From UBA7239 sp964509075 (GTDB lineage Bacteria > Pseudomonadota > Gammaproteobacteria > Pseudomonadales > UBA7239): a DNA stretch of 64,000 bases. The notes under the pieces were generated by a model that worked only from the letters and a program-made list of their open reading frames with translations, made no database searches and was not told where the DNA came from. This document shows positions 24,043-33,420 of this stretch, in pieces (position 1 is the stretch's first letter; each line of letters begins with the position of its first letter). The stretch covers positions 248,001-312,000 of the forward strand of contig CAZDWC010000001.1 in the NCBI GenBank assembly GCA_964509075.1. Reading direction: 5' to 3'. Made by a program: the position numbers and the translations under genes.

Positions 24043-25218
24043 ATGAGAGAAGCAGTCATCGTTGAAGCAGTACGCACGCCCATCGCGCGCGGCAAAGCCA
24101 TTGTCGGCGACCTGCACGGTTTCCACGCCACGGAGTTGCTGGCACTGTCCATGAAAGGCGTGCTGGATAAAGCTGGCGTATCGATGGATGACGTCGAGCA
24201 GCTGTACGGCGGTTGCGTGACTCAGGCGGGCGAACAAGCAGGCAACGTGACACGCAATGCGTGGCTGCAACTGGGCAAGAACTGGACGGCGGGCGCCTGC
24301 TCTGTGGATACCCAGTGCGGCTCTGCACAAGCCTCCAACCACCTGATTTCCTCGCTGATCAATGATGGCCAGATCAATATCGGCATTGCTTGCGGTGTTG
24401 AAGCCATGAGCCGCGTGCCTATGGGCGCCAACGTCTACAACGGCCCCGGTTTTTTCCAGAGCCCGAGCTGGCCGTGGGATTCAACGCCTGATCAATTCGC
24501 TTCTGCTGAACGTATCGCCAAGCTGCGCGGCATCACGCGTCAGGATGCCGACGAACTCGGCTTCATCTCGCAGAAGAAAGCGCAACAGGCATGGGCGGAA
24601 GGTCGCTTCGATCGCGAAGTGCTGCATGTGAATGCACCGGCTTTCGGCGAAGACGGCAAGCCGAACGGTCAGACCAAACTGATTACGCGTGACCAGGGTC
24701 TGCGCGAAACCACAATGGAAGGCCTCGCCAACCTGAAAACAGTTGCCGAAGGCGGTATCCACACAGCCGGTAACTCCTCACAGATTTCCGATGGTTCTGC
24801 TGCTGTGCTGTGGATGAGCAAGGAAGAAGCGCTGCGTCGCGGCCTGAAGCCGCGTGCGCGCATCATTACCGGCGTGGTTGCGGGTACCGATCCGTACTAT
24901 TTGCTCGACGGCCCGGTCAACGCCACCGAACTGATGTTCAAGAAAACCGGCATGAACATGAACGACATCGACCTCGTGGAAATCAACGAAGCGTTTGCAG
25001 CAGTCGTGTTGAGCTGGCAGCGCGTGTTCAATGCCGACATGAGCAAGGTGAACGTCAACGGTGGCGCCATCGCCCTCGGCCACCCGGTGGGTTCTACCGG
25101 CGCGCGCCTGATCTGCACCGCGCTGCACGAACTGGAGCGCTCCGACAAAACCACGGCGCTGATTACCATGTGCTGTGGCGCTTCCATCGGTACCGGCACC
25201 ATCATCGAGCGTATCTGA
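24043..25218 (+). CDS. Acetyl-CoA C-acyltransferase (thiolase)
   Basis: 391 residues from the ATG at 24043 (aggag 7 bases upstream); upstream in-frame codons are non-coding. Thiolase signatures: the nucleophile in VDTQCGSAQASNHLISSLI, EAMSRVPMG, NGGAIALGHPVGSTGARLICTALHEL with the catalytic histidine, and the second cysteine in TMCCGASIGTGTIIERI. It cleaves 3-oxoacyl-CoA to acetyl-CoA plus a shortened acyl-CoA, or condenses in reverse. Monocistronic, ended by a strong terminator, and divergent from the MaoC gene. Confidence 0.93.
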   Translation: MREAVIVEAVRTPIARGKAIVGDLHGFHATELLALSMKGVLDKAGVSMDDVEQLYGGCVTQAGEQAGNVTRNAWLQLGKNWTAGACSVDTQCGSAQASNHLISSLINDGQINIGIACGVEAMSRVPMGANVYNGPGFFQSPSWPWDSTPDQFASAERIAKLRGITRQDADELGFISQKKAQQAWAEGRFDREVLHVNAPAFGEDGKPNGQTKLITRDQGLRETTMEGLANLKTVAEGGIHTAGNSSQISDGSAAVLWMSKEEALRRGLKPRARIITGVVAGTDPYYLLDGPVNATELMFKKTGMNMNDIDLVEINEAFAAVVLSWQRVFNADMSKVNVNGGAIALGHPVGSTGARLICTALHELERSDKTTALITMCCGASIGTGTIIERI

Positions 25219-25231
25219 TAGAGCGCTTTGC

Positions 25232-25260
25232 AAAAAAGCCCGCCTTGTGCGGGCTTTTTT
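25232..25260 (+). terminator. Intrinsic terminator of the thiolase gene
   Basis: aaaaaagcccg - loop - cgggctttttt, starting 14 bases after the stop codon; perfectly paired with a T-run, and the A-run would let it act in both directions. Confidence 0.9.
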
Positions 25261-25309
25261 GTATAAAGTATTTATTGCTTAAACGTTGACTAAAAAAGGA
25301 AGTAATTGG

Positions 25310-27799
25310 ATGGTTTTATGTCGCGCATTACTTGGGTTGATGCTGATTTTTATAATGAAGCCTGTTTGGTCTGCGCCCAGTGATATGGATACAACATTTA
25401 ATTCTCCAGATCGAGGTTTCAGCGCGGGTGATGGTGTCGGTGGCGCTATTCTGGCTGAGGCTCTGCAGCTGGACGGGAAGATTCTTATCGGTGGAAAATT
25501 TACGAAATATAACGGTGTGCCACAGGGTTACTTGGCCCGTCTGAATGCGGACGGCAGTCTGGATACTTCGTTTAATGTTGGAGCAGGTTTTTCGGATTGG
25601 GTTTTTTCGATAGCCGTTCAAGGAGACGGGAAAATCCTGGTTGGTGGTCTTTTCCGTACGTATCAGGGTTTTGCTCGCAGTGGTGTGGTGCGACTGAATA
25701 ATGATGGTAGTTTGGATACGACGTTTAGTGTAGGTACGGGGGTGGGGGGGTATGTTTCCTCGCTGGTTGTTGAAGCCGACGACAAGATTTTAATAGGAGG
25801 TGTGTTCAGTGATTATAACGGAGCCGCAGTTTCCAATATTGTACGTTTGAATAATGACGGCAGTTTCGATAATACGTTTGTAGTGAATAATGTAGCTGGT
25901 GCGGTTAACGCTATCGCAATCGATGATGATGGAAAAGTTATTGTTGCTGGTGACTTTACCTCGCTAAATGGGGTGGCTAGAAATCATTTGGTGCGCTTGA
26001 ATTCCGATGGCAGCGTGGATGCTGCGTTTAATGTGGGGACAGGTGCGAACAAGAGCATCTATACGCTGGCATTACAGTCTGATGGAGGCGTTTTTATCGG
26101 TGGCATTTTTACTCTTTATAACGGTGTTGCAGTTGGTTGTTTGGCGCGTTTGAATGCGGATGGAAGCTTGGATGCTTCCTTTAATGCCGCAGGTGCTGGA
26201 ATTGGTGGTGCTGGGGTTTTGAAAATTGCGTTGCAATCAAATGGCATGATAGTGGTGGGTGGTGATTTTGGCAGCTATAACGGTGTTGCCAGAAAATCAT
26301 TGGCGCGTTTGCATGGTGATGGCAGTCTGGATCTGGGCTTCAGTGTTGGAGCCGGAGTGAGTTATCGTGTACATACTGCAGTAACTTTGTCGAGCGACAG
26401 AATCTTGATCGCGGGTGATTTTAATAGTTATGACGGCATAGCGGCAAAGAATATGGCGCTTCTACGTGAGGATGGTTCGTTGGATGTTGCCTTTAACGCA
26501 AATTCTGGTGCGGACAATGAGGTCAGGTCTGTCTCCATACAGCCGGATGAGAAAATAATAATCGGTGGCGCTTTCGTTCGCTATAACAATCGCACGGTTA
26601 ATCGCGTGGTTCGATTAAGTGGTGATGGTGAGATTGATTCTGCTTTTGATATGGGAAGTGGTGCAAACAATACTGTATTGGATACGGCACTTCAGCCGAA
26701 TGGGAAGGTTGTGTTGGGCGGTGGCTTTTCCAGCTACAACGGGGTGCCTGCCAATGGGATTGCGCGATTGAATGATGATGGATCTATAGATGTGTCTTTC
26801 AATAGCGGGGTTGGTGCTGGTGGAGGGATGCCATATGTGTATGCGCTGGCACTGCAGCCAGATGGAAAAATTGTAATTACAGGATCCTTTACTAGCTACA
26901 ACGGGATTTCTCGTAATCGCATTGCGCGTATTAATGCGGATGGTAGTTTGGATGCTTCTTTCAATGTTGGGACAGGTATTAATGCCGAAGGTTATTCCTT
27001 GCATATACAAAAGGATGGAAAGATTTTGATTGGAGGCCCTTTTTCCAGTTACAACGGTTTTTCTGCTCATGGTTTGGTTCGTCTCAATCAAGATGGAAGT
27101 CGGGATAATTCTTTTAATATAGGTACTGGAACAACGGGAGACTATTTTGCTGTTTATGATTTTTCAGAGGTGGTCGGTGGGAAAATTATTATTGCGGGTG
27201 GATTTACGGGTTATAACGGATCATCAGCAAACGGTATCGCACGTTTGAATGTTGATGGAAGTCTTGATGGTTCATTTAATGTAGGTGCTGGGGCTTTTGG
27301 CGTGCAGAGCCTTAGTGTGCAGGCGGACGGGAAGGTTGTAATTGCGGGTAACTTTTTGAATGTTAATGGCATTGCTATGAGTCGCCTGGCTCGGCTGAAT
27401 GTGGATGGTAGTTTGGATGGGACATTTACAGTTGGCGCAGGATTGAATAATTATGCTTGGGCGGCGCACATTCAGTCGGATGGCAAAATTGTTGTGGCGG
27501 GCGCATTCACGGGCTACAAGAGTGTTGGGCGCAATCGCATTGCTCGTATAAGTTCTGGTGATTCGGATAGTGATGGTGTGGAAGATGCTGCTGATTGGTT
27601 TTCTCTGGATCCAACTGAGCAATATGACACGGATCATGATGGCATAGGTAATGTTGCTGATTTGGACGATGATGCAGATGGTGTGCCCGACTATATTGAT
27701 GGAGCTTCGCTTGATGCAACTGTTTATGGCGAAAGAGGTCTGCAATTAAACGACATATACAGAGGTAGTGCCGTTGCTGAGAGAGTGTTGGTGCACTAG
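25310..27799 (+). CDS. Delta-60 repeat surface/secreted protein with thrombospondin type-3-like tail
   Basis: 829 residues from the ATG at 25310 (aagga ribosome site); a TTG at 25286 is the alternative. Signal-like N-terminus VLCRALLGLMLIFIMKPVWSA. Then about 13-14 repeats of 50-57 residues, each with a core such as LARLNADGSLDTSFNVGAG, a strand like ALQPDGKILIGG and F.SYNGV..., the delta-60 (beta-propeller-like) pattern. Near residue 760 a calcium-binding tail begins: GDSDSDGVEDAADWF, DTDHDGIGNVADLDDDADGVPDYID. The last 30 residues have no sorting motif I recognise. Composition is visibly more AT-rich than neighbours. Probable extracellular or cell-surface protein; function unknown. Confidence 0.8.
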   Translation: MVLCRALLGLMLIFIMKPVWSAPSDMDTTFNSPDRGFSAGDGVGGAILAEALQLDGKILIGGKFTKYNGVPQGYLARLNADGSLDTSFNVGAGFSDWVFSIAVQGDGKILVGGLFRTYQGFARSGVVRLNNDGSLDTTFSVGTGVGGYVSSLVVEADDKILIGGVFSDYNGAAVSNIVRLNNDGSFDNTFVVNNVAGAVNAIAIDDDGKVIVAGDFTSLNGVARNHLVRLNSDGSVDAAFNVGTGANKSIYTLALQSDGGVFIGGIFTLYNGVAVGCLARLNADGSLDASFNAAGAGIGGAGVLKIALQSNGMIVVGGDFGSYNGVARKSLARLHGDGSLDLGFSVGAGVSYRVHTAVTLSSDRILIAGDFNSYDGIAAKNMALLREDGSLDVAFNANSGADNEVRSVSIQPDEKIIIGGAFVRYNNRTVNRVVRLSGDGEIDSAFDMGSGANNTVLDTALQPNGKVVLGGGFSSYNGVPANGIARLNDDGSIDVSFNSGVGAGGGMPYVYALALQPDGKIVITGSFTSYNGISRNRIARINADGSLDASFNVGTGINAEGYSLHIQKDGKILIGGPFSSYNGFSAHGLVRLNQDGSRDNSFNIGTGTTGDYFAVYDFSEVVGGKIIIAGGFTGYNGSSANGIARLNVDGSLDGSFNVGAGAFGVQSLSVQADGKVVIAGNFLNVNGIAMSRLARLNVDGSLDGTFTVGAGLNNYAWAAHIQSDGKIVVAGAFTGYKSVGRNRIARISSGDSDSDGVEDAADWFSLDPTEQYDTDHDGIGNVADLDDDADGVPDYIDGASLDATVYGERGLQLNDIYRGSAVAERVLVH

Positions 27800-27880
27800 A
27801 TTGCCGAGATTCCTATATGATTTGCGTGGTGCGCAATGAACTGGGGTTGTTTCTTGGTGGGAATTTACGAGGGTAGTCAA

Positions 27881-28267
27881 ATGGATATAAAAGGCATTGA
27901 TCAGACACTGACACCTGAGCAGTACCATGTCTGTCGAGAAAAAGGCACCGAGCGTGCATTTACCGGCAAATACTGGGATTGCAAGCAGGATGGTTTGTAC
28001 CAGTGCGTGTGCTGCGGGCAGGTCTTGTTTGATAGCAAAACCAAATACGATTCCGGCAGTGGCTGGCCGAGTTTCTGGCAGCCGGCACAGGCGAGTGTCA
28101 TCAGGGAAAATGTGGATACTGCGCACGGCATGGTCCGTACCGAGGTGGTGTGTAGCAGCTGTGATGCGCATTTGGGCCACGTATTTGCCGACGGCCCGCG
28201 ACCCACAGGTTTGCGTTACTGTATCAACTCCGCATCCCTGAATTTAATCGAGCGCAAGGACAGTTGA
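27881..28267 (+). CDS. msrB: Peptide-methionine (R)-S-oxide reductase MsrB
   Basis: 128 residues from the ATG at 27881 (gaggg upstream); an upstream in-frame start would add a non-homologous leader. All MsrB marks are present: zinc pairs in YQCVCCGQVLF and VVCSSCDAHLGHVF, SGSGWPSFWQP substrate loop, and the catalytic cysteine in LRYCINSASLNL. Reduces methionine R-sulfoxide in proteins using thioredoxin. One base separates it from the glutathione peroxidase gene, giving an oxidative-damage repair pair. Confidence 0.95.
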   Translation: MDIKGIDQTLTPEQYHVCREKGTERAFTGKYWDCKQDGLYQCVCCGQVLFDSKTKYDSGSGWPSFWQPAQASVIRENVDTAHGMVRTEVVCSSCDAHLGHVFADGPRPTGLRYCINSASLNLIERKDS

Positions 28268-28268
28268 G

Positions 28269-28751
28269 ATGAGCCAGAACGTTTTTGATTTTTCCGCGAA
28301 GGGTATTGATGGCAAGCCGGTGGATCTGTCGGTCTACCGCGGCAATGTGTTGCTGATCGTGAATACGGCCAGCAAGTGTGGTTTTACGCCACAGTACAAA
28401 GGGCTGCAGAAACTGTTCGAGCAGTATACGGATCGCGGTCTGGTGGTGCTGGGGTTTCCCTGCGATCAGTTCGGTCATCAGGAGCCGGGCAATGAAGCGG
28501 AGATCAACAGCTTCTGCGAAATGAATTTTGGTGTCAGTTTTCCGCTGTTTGCAAAAATTGATGTCAATGGCAAGGAAACGCATCCGTTGTATGCGCACCT
28601 TAAATCGGCCGCACCCGGTTTGCTGGGCAGTGAAGGTATCAAGTGGAATTTCACCAAGTTTCTGGTGGATCGCAGCGGCAATGTCGTTGAACGCTATGCG
28701 CCAGCAACATCGCCGGATGCCATCGCAAAGGATATTGAAAAGCTGCTGTAA
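28269..28751 (+). CDS. Glutathione peroxidase (cysteine type)
   Basis: 160 residues. The thioredoxin-fold Gpx family: catalytic cysteine in NTASKCGFTPQYKGL, glutamine in GFPCDQFGHQEPGN, and tryptophan/asparagine in KWNFTKFLVDRSG, completing the tetrad. Cysteine rather than selenocysteine at the peroxidatic site means it probably uses thioredoxin as reductant (BtuE type). Reduces hydroperoxides. Starts one base after the msrB stop; likely co-transcribed. Confidence 0.93.
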   Translation: MSQNVFDFSAKGIDGKPVDLSVYRGNVLLIVNTASKCGFTPQYKGLQKLFEQYTDRGLVVLGFPCDQFGHQEPGNEAEINSFCEMNFGVSFPLFAKIDVNGKETHPLYAHLKSAAPGLLGSEGIKWNFTKFLVDRSGNVVERYAPATSPDAIAKDIEKLL

Positions 28752-28775
28752 GGGTTGAGCGGATCTGCTTTTCTT

Positions 28776-29573
28776 TCAGTCGTAGAGATTTTTTTTCAGG
28801 CCGTGTTCGGGACGTATGCTTTTGCGTGTTGTCGCGGGCTGGTTTTCTTCCGGTGCTGCGGTCGGCGCGGCAGCGCTGCTTGTTGCGGCTGCCGGGTTGC
28901 TGGCCTGCTCTGCCTTCAGCAGAAATTGCTCGGCCAGTTGCTGGTAGTGCGCAATCAGTTGCTGCATGCGCGGATTGTTTTCTTTCAGTAACAGCTTCTT
29001 GGCCATCTCGCAGTTGTGGGCAGCCAGTGAATATTGGCAGGAAGTGTTGGCTTGCTTGATGGTGATGTTGTAGCTGTCCAGCGTCAGCTGTATCTGCATT
29101 TGATGCATCTGGCCGGTGCAGGTTTTGGCCTGCTGGGCATTGAGGCGGCCGCTCTCGATTTGTTGCTGTAAAAACTCGGCAAGTTTTTTCAGATGACCTC
29201 GTACCTCTCGGATGATGGCGGGATTATCCAGCGGTGTGCGTTTGTTGCCGTCACCGGCGGCGGTGACTTGCTCCAGCTGTTGTCGACAGTCTTGTTCGGC
29301 CTGCCGGAATTTGCTGTTGCCCGGATCCAGTGTGCGCAGTTGTTTCCAGGTTTCCAGCAGGTTGCCCGCTACCAGCTGGCGCAGCTCGACCGGCAGAAAC
29401 CCTGCGGGCAATGCCGTGAGCAGCTGTTCGAAATGGTCGGCGCGCGACAACAGGCCGTTGATCAGCAACAGCCGTTCTTCGCGTTGCGCTGCCATGGCCT
29501 GGCTGACGCCGTAGGCGATCAGCAGCACCACAACCAGCGCAACAGCAGCGAGACCGAGAGCAAGGGGCGACAT
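28776..29573 (-). CDS. Membrane-anchored hypothetical protein with helical domain
   Basis: 265 residues from the ATG at 29573; upstream extension runs antisense into argG and is rejected. One N-terminal membrane helix (LALGLAAVALVVVLLIAYGVSQAMA), then a strongly helical, glutamine-rich region with conserved-looking cysteines (AEQDCRQQLEQ, AKTCTGQMHQMQIQL, SCQYSLAAHNCEMAKKLL), and an Ala/Pro/Ser linker before a basic end (RPEHGLKKNLYD). Topology predicts most of it in the periplasm or cytoplasm depending on orientation. No family recognised. Convergent with the peroxidase gene and divergent from argG. Confidence 0.65.
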   Translation of the reverse strand: MSPLALGLAAVALVVVLLIAYGVSQAMAAQREERLLLINGLLSRADHFEQLLTALPAGFLPVELRQLVAGNLLETWKQLRTLDPGNSKFRQAEQDCRQQLEQVTAAGDGNKRTPLDNPAIIREVRGHLKKLAEFLQQQIESGRLNAQQAKTCTGQMHQMQIQLTLDSYNITIKQANTSCQYSLAAHNCEMAKKLLLKENNPRMQQLIAHYQQLAEQFLLKAEQASNPAAATSSAAAPTAAPEENQPATTRKSIRPEHGLKKNLYD

Positions 29574-29631
29574 GGCGATCCGTTTTCCCTGTGGGCAGTC
29601 TGTTTGAGTATAGACAGTGGCATCACCGGCA

Positions 29632-29660
29632 TTGGGTTTGCCTGCCCTCGCGTTTACAAT
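29632..29660 (+). promoter_or_regulatory. Sigma-70-type promoter of argG
   Basis: ttgggt (29632-29637), 17-base spacer, tacaat (29655-29660), 36 bases before the argG start. No clear ARG box palindrome is visible overlapping it. Confidence 0.6.
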
Positions 29661-29696
29661 GCGCGCCAGTTCCGCAGCCATACTCATGAGGCATCC

Positions 29697-30968
<1,272 letters not shown>

Positions 30969-30974
30969 TACGGC

Positions 30975-31087
30975 TCTCACCCGGCGCTGTGCGCCATCCT
31001 CTCGCCAAATGGGAGAGGGGAAGACATAGCGCGTACCTATCCTTCTTCCTGTGGGGGAGAGGGTGCCCCAACGGGGCGGGTGAGGGG
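30975..31087. repeat. Palindromic dispersed repeat, copy A (degenerate)
   Basis: About 113 bases between argG and gloA. Ends read ctctcacccggcgc and gggcgggtgagggg; internal gggagagggg and gggggagagggtgcccc stems. It is the diverged relative of the elements at 44274-44422 and 45644-45761. No coding capacity. Confidence 0.8.
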
Positions 31088-31106
31088 CATAAATTGAGGA
31101 AATAAC

Positions 31107-31517
31107 ATGCGTTTACTGCACACCATGATCCGCGTCGGCAACATCGAACGCTCCGTCGATTTCTATACCAAGGTCATGGGCATGAAAATGCTGCGGATGA
31201 AGGAATATCCGGATGGCAAATTTACGCTGGTGTTTCTCGGTTATGGCGAAGAGGCCGACACAACAGTGCTGGAGCTCACCTACAACTGGGGGGTGGACAA
31301 ATACACGCACGGCAATGGTTTTGGTCATCTGGCGATTGAGGTCGATGATGTGTTTCTCGCCTGTGAACGCATTCGCGCAGCAGGTGGAAAAATCGTGCGC
31401 GATGCCGGTCCGATGAAACACGGCACACGCATGCTGGCATTTGTGGAAGATCCGGACGGCTATCGCATCGAGTTGCTGGAGCAGCATCTCGGTAGTACAA
31501 CCTGCACCGATGATTGA
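31107..31517 (+). CDS. gloA: Lactoylglutathione lyase (glyoxalase I)
   Basis: 136 residues, E. coli-type short enzyme. Metal ligands: His in LLHTMIRVGNIERSVDFYT, Glu in TVLELTYNWG, His in GNGFGHLAIEVDDV and Glu in DGYRIELLEQ. Converts the hemithioacetal of methylglyoxal and glutathione to S-lactoylglutathione; nickel-type members have this length. Own ribosome site gagga. Preceded by repeat copy A and convergent with greB, whose stop is 4 bases away. Confidence 0.95.
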   Translation: MRLLHTMIRVGNIERSVDFYTKVMGMKMLRMKEYPDGKFTLVFLGYGEEADTTVLELTYNWGVDKYTHGNGFGHLAIEVDDVFLACERIRAAGGKIVRDAGPMKHGTRMLAFVEDPDGYRIELLEQHLGSTTCTDD

Positions 31518-31521
31518 AGTG

Positions 31522-32031
31522 TTATGGCGCGGGGTTGCCGTAGGCAATGCGCGTGATGTAAAGCGTTTGCACGCCTTGCGGTGACTGGAAACGGATTTCT
31601 TCGTCGAGCTGTTTGCCCAGCGCGGCGCGTGACAGCGGTGCGTCCATGCTGATCCAGTTTTTTGCAGGATTCAGTTCATCCGGTCCGACGATGCGGTAAG
31701 TGTTCTCGTTGCCATCGTCATCTTCAACGGTAATCCAGGCGCCGAAAAAAACCTTGTCCTTTTGTTCCGGAGCGCGATCCACGACGGTGAGCGCTTCCAG
31801 ACGTTTGCTCAGGTAGCGCACGCGGCTGTCAATTTCACGCAGACGGCGTTTGCCGTAGATGTAATCACCGTTTTCCGAGCGGTCGCCATTTTTGGCGGCT
31901 TCATGTACCGCAGCGGTGACTTGTGGTCTTTCCACTTTCCATAGTTGATGCAATTCTGCGCGCAGCGTTTCCGCACCTTCTGCGGTGATGTAGGCAGAGC
32001 TTTTCGGTTGCGGAGGACGGTAGCGACCCAT
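31522..32031 (-). CDS. greB: Transcription elongation factor GreB
   Basis: 169 residues from the ATG at 32031; a second ATG two codons upstream has its Shine-Dalgarno too close. N-terminal coiled coil with LHQLWKVERPQVTAAVHEAAKNGDRSENGDYIYGKRRLREIDSRVRYLSKRLE, whose acidic tip (D and E of GDRSENGDY) stimulates RNA cleavage, then the FKBP-like domain (VFFGAWITVEDDDGNENTYRIVGPDE, ISMDAPLSRAALGK). Rescues backtracked RNA polymerase. Follows yciH in the same direction with a 20-base gap. Confidence 0.94.
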   Translation of the reverse strand: MGRYRPPQPKSSAYITAEGAETLRAELHQLWKVERPQVTAAVHEAAKNGDRSENGDYIYGKRRLREIDSRVRYLSKRLEALTVVDRAPEQKDKVFFGAWITVEDDDGNENTYRIVGPDELNPAKNWISMDAPLSRAALGKQLDEEIRFQSPQGVQTLYITRIAYGNPAP

Positions 32032-32051
32032 TTGCATTCTCGCTTTAAGGA

Positions 32052-32396
32052 TTAACCGCCGGCCAGTTTGACTTTGAAACCGCGTTTTTCCAGTTCCGCT
32101 TTCAGTTTGTCGCGCTGGTCGCCCTGGATTTCCACGACCCAGTTTTTCACCGTGCCGCCGGTGCCGCACAGTTGTTTCAGTTGTTTGGCTAATGCCTGTA
32201 ATTCTGCCTCCGGCAATTCAAAACCGCTGAGTGTGGTAACGCCCTTGCCATTGCGCCCGGCCGTTTCGCGGCGGATGCGGATAAAGCCGTCGCCTTTGGG
32301 CGGCAGTTGCGGCAGCGGATCAATGGATTTGATGCGGCCCCCGCCGTTGTATGAAGAGTCGGTCGAATACACCAGCTTGCTGTCTTTTTTACTCAT
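32052..32396 (-). CDS. yciH: SUI1-family translation factor YciH
   Basis: 114 residues from the ATG at 32396. Lysine-poor linker then the eIF1/SUI1 domain: GFIRIRRETAGRNGKGVTTLSGFELPEAELQALAKQLKQLCGTGGTVKNWVVEIQGDQRDKLKAELEKRGFKVKLAGG. The GCGTG-like CGTGGT loop is intact. YciH can act in start-site fidelity in vitro; its physiological role is uncertain. First of a two-gene unit with greB. Confidence 0.93.
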   Translation of the reverse strand: MSKKDSKLVYSTDSSYNGGGRIKSIDPLPQLPPKGDGFIRIRRETAGRNGKGVTTLSGFELPEAELQALAKQLKQLCGTGGTVKNWVVEIQGDQRDKLKAELEKRGFKVKLAGG

Positions 32397-32421
32397 GATG
32401 ATGTCTCGTCGCAATTTCTTG

Positions 32422-33396
32422 TTAAAGGACGACAGCTATTTTGCCGAAGTGGGTGCGGCTTTGCATATGCTGGTGCGCCTGTTCCACCTGGTCAAACCGG
32501 AAAACAGAATCGATCACCGGCCGATATGCATCGCTATCTATCCAGTGCCAACAGTGCTGCATGATGTTTTGCGCTATTGCCGCTTTCTGTGTGGCGCTTT
32601 GTGCGCGCAAGGTAGAGCCGGTGAGTGTGAGGCGCTTCATCATCAAGGCTGCCAGATTGATTTCCGCTTTGGCACCATTCAGCACGGCAATATTGACGAT
32701 GTGACCGTCATGCGCTGCGAGTTTGATGTGTTTGCCGAAAGCTTCACCACCCAGCACATCGAGTATCACATTCACGCCGTGATTGTCGGTAGCGGCCAGC
32801 AGTGGCGCGACAAAGTCCTGTGCCTGATAGTTGATGGCAAGCTCTGCGCCGATCCCAATACAGCGCGCGCATTTTTCCTCACTGCCTGTGGTAGTGAAAA
32901 CGCGTGCGCCCGCCAGCTTTGCCAGCTGTATGGCGGTGGTGCCGATACCGCTGGCGCCGGCCTGGATCAACACGCTTTCGCCTGTTTTCAGCTGGCCGCG
33001 CTGGAAGAGGTTGTGCCATACGGTGAACAAGGTTTCCGGCAGGCAGGCCGCTTCGGTAGCACTGTAATGTTGTGGCCACGGCAGGCATTGTGTGGCAGGT
33101 GCGATGCAGTGGTCGCTGTAGCCGCCGCCGTTGACCAATGCGCAAACGCGATCACCTTTTTTCCATTGTGTGACGTCGGCGCCGGTAGCGACGACGATGC
33201 CTGCCACTTCCAGCCCGAGGATGGGCGAAGCATCGGCTGGTGCGGGGTACAAACCACTGCGCTGCAGCAGATCGGGGCGATTGATGCCGAAGGCGGCGAC
33301 TTGCAGCAAGATTTCGCCGCTGTGCAGCGGGCGCAGGTCGGCAGTTTTTATCTGCAACTGCTGATCGGTATCGACATCAATGAAACGGTGTTGCAT
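32422..33396 (-). CDS. NAD(P)H quinone oxidoreductase, zinc-independent MDR (PIG3-like)
   Basis: 324 residues. Medium-chain dehydrogenase/reductase: GINRPDLLQRSGLYPAPADASPILGLEVAGIV, GDRVCALVNGGGYSD, and the Rossmann signature IQAGASGIGTTAIQLAKLAGARVFTTTGS. The zinc-ligand cysteines of alcohol dehydrogenases are missing, placing it with quinone oxidoreductases of the TP53I3/PIG3 type, which reduce quinones or enals with NADPH. Same strand as the SDR gene 24 bases upstream, so probably an oxidoreductase pair. Confidence 0.9.
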   Translation of the reverse strand: MQHRFIDVDTDQQLQIKTADLRPLHSGEILLQVAAFGINRPDLLQRSGLYPAPADASPILGLEVAGIVVATGADVTQWKKGDRVCALVNGGGYSDHCIAPATQCLPWPQHYSATEAACLPETLFTVWHNLFQRGQLKTGESVLIQAGASGIGTTAIQLAKLAGARVFTTTGSEEKCARCIGIGAELAINYQAQDFVAPLLAATDNHGVNVILDVLGGEAFGKHIKLAAHDGHIVNIAVLNGAKAEINLAALMMKRLTLTGSTLRAQSATQKAAIAQNIMQHCWHWIDSDAYRPVIDSVFRFDQVEQAHQHMQSRTHFGKIAVVL

Positions 33397-33420
33397 TGTG
33401 CTATTTCGTTCTTGTGTGAA

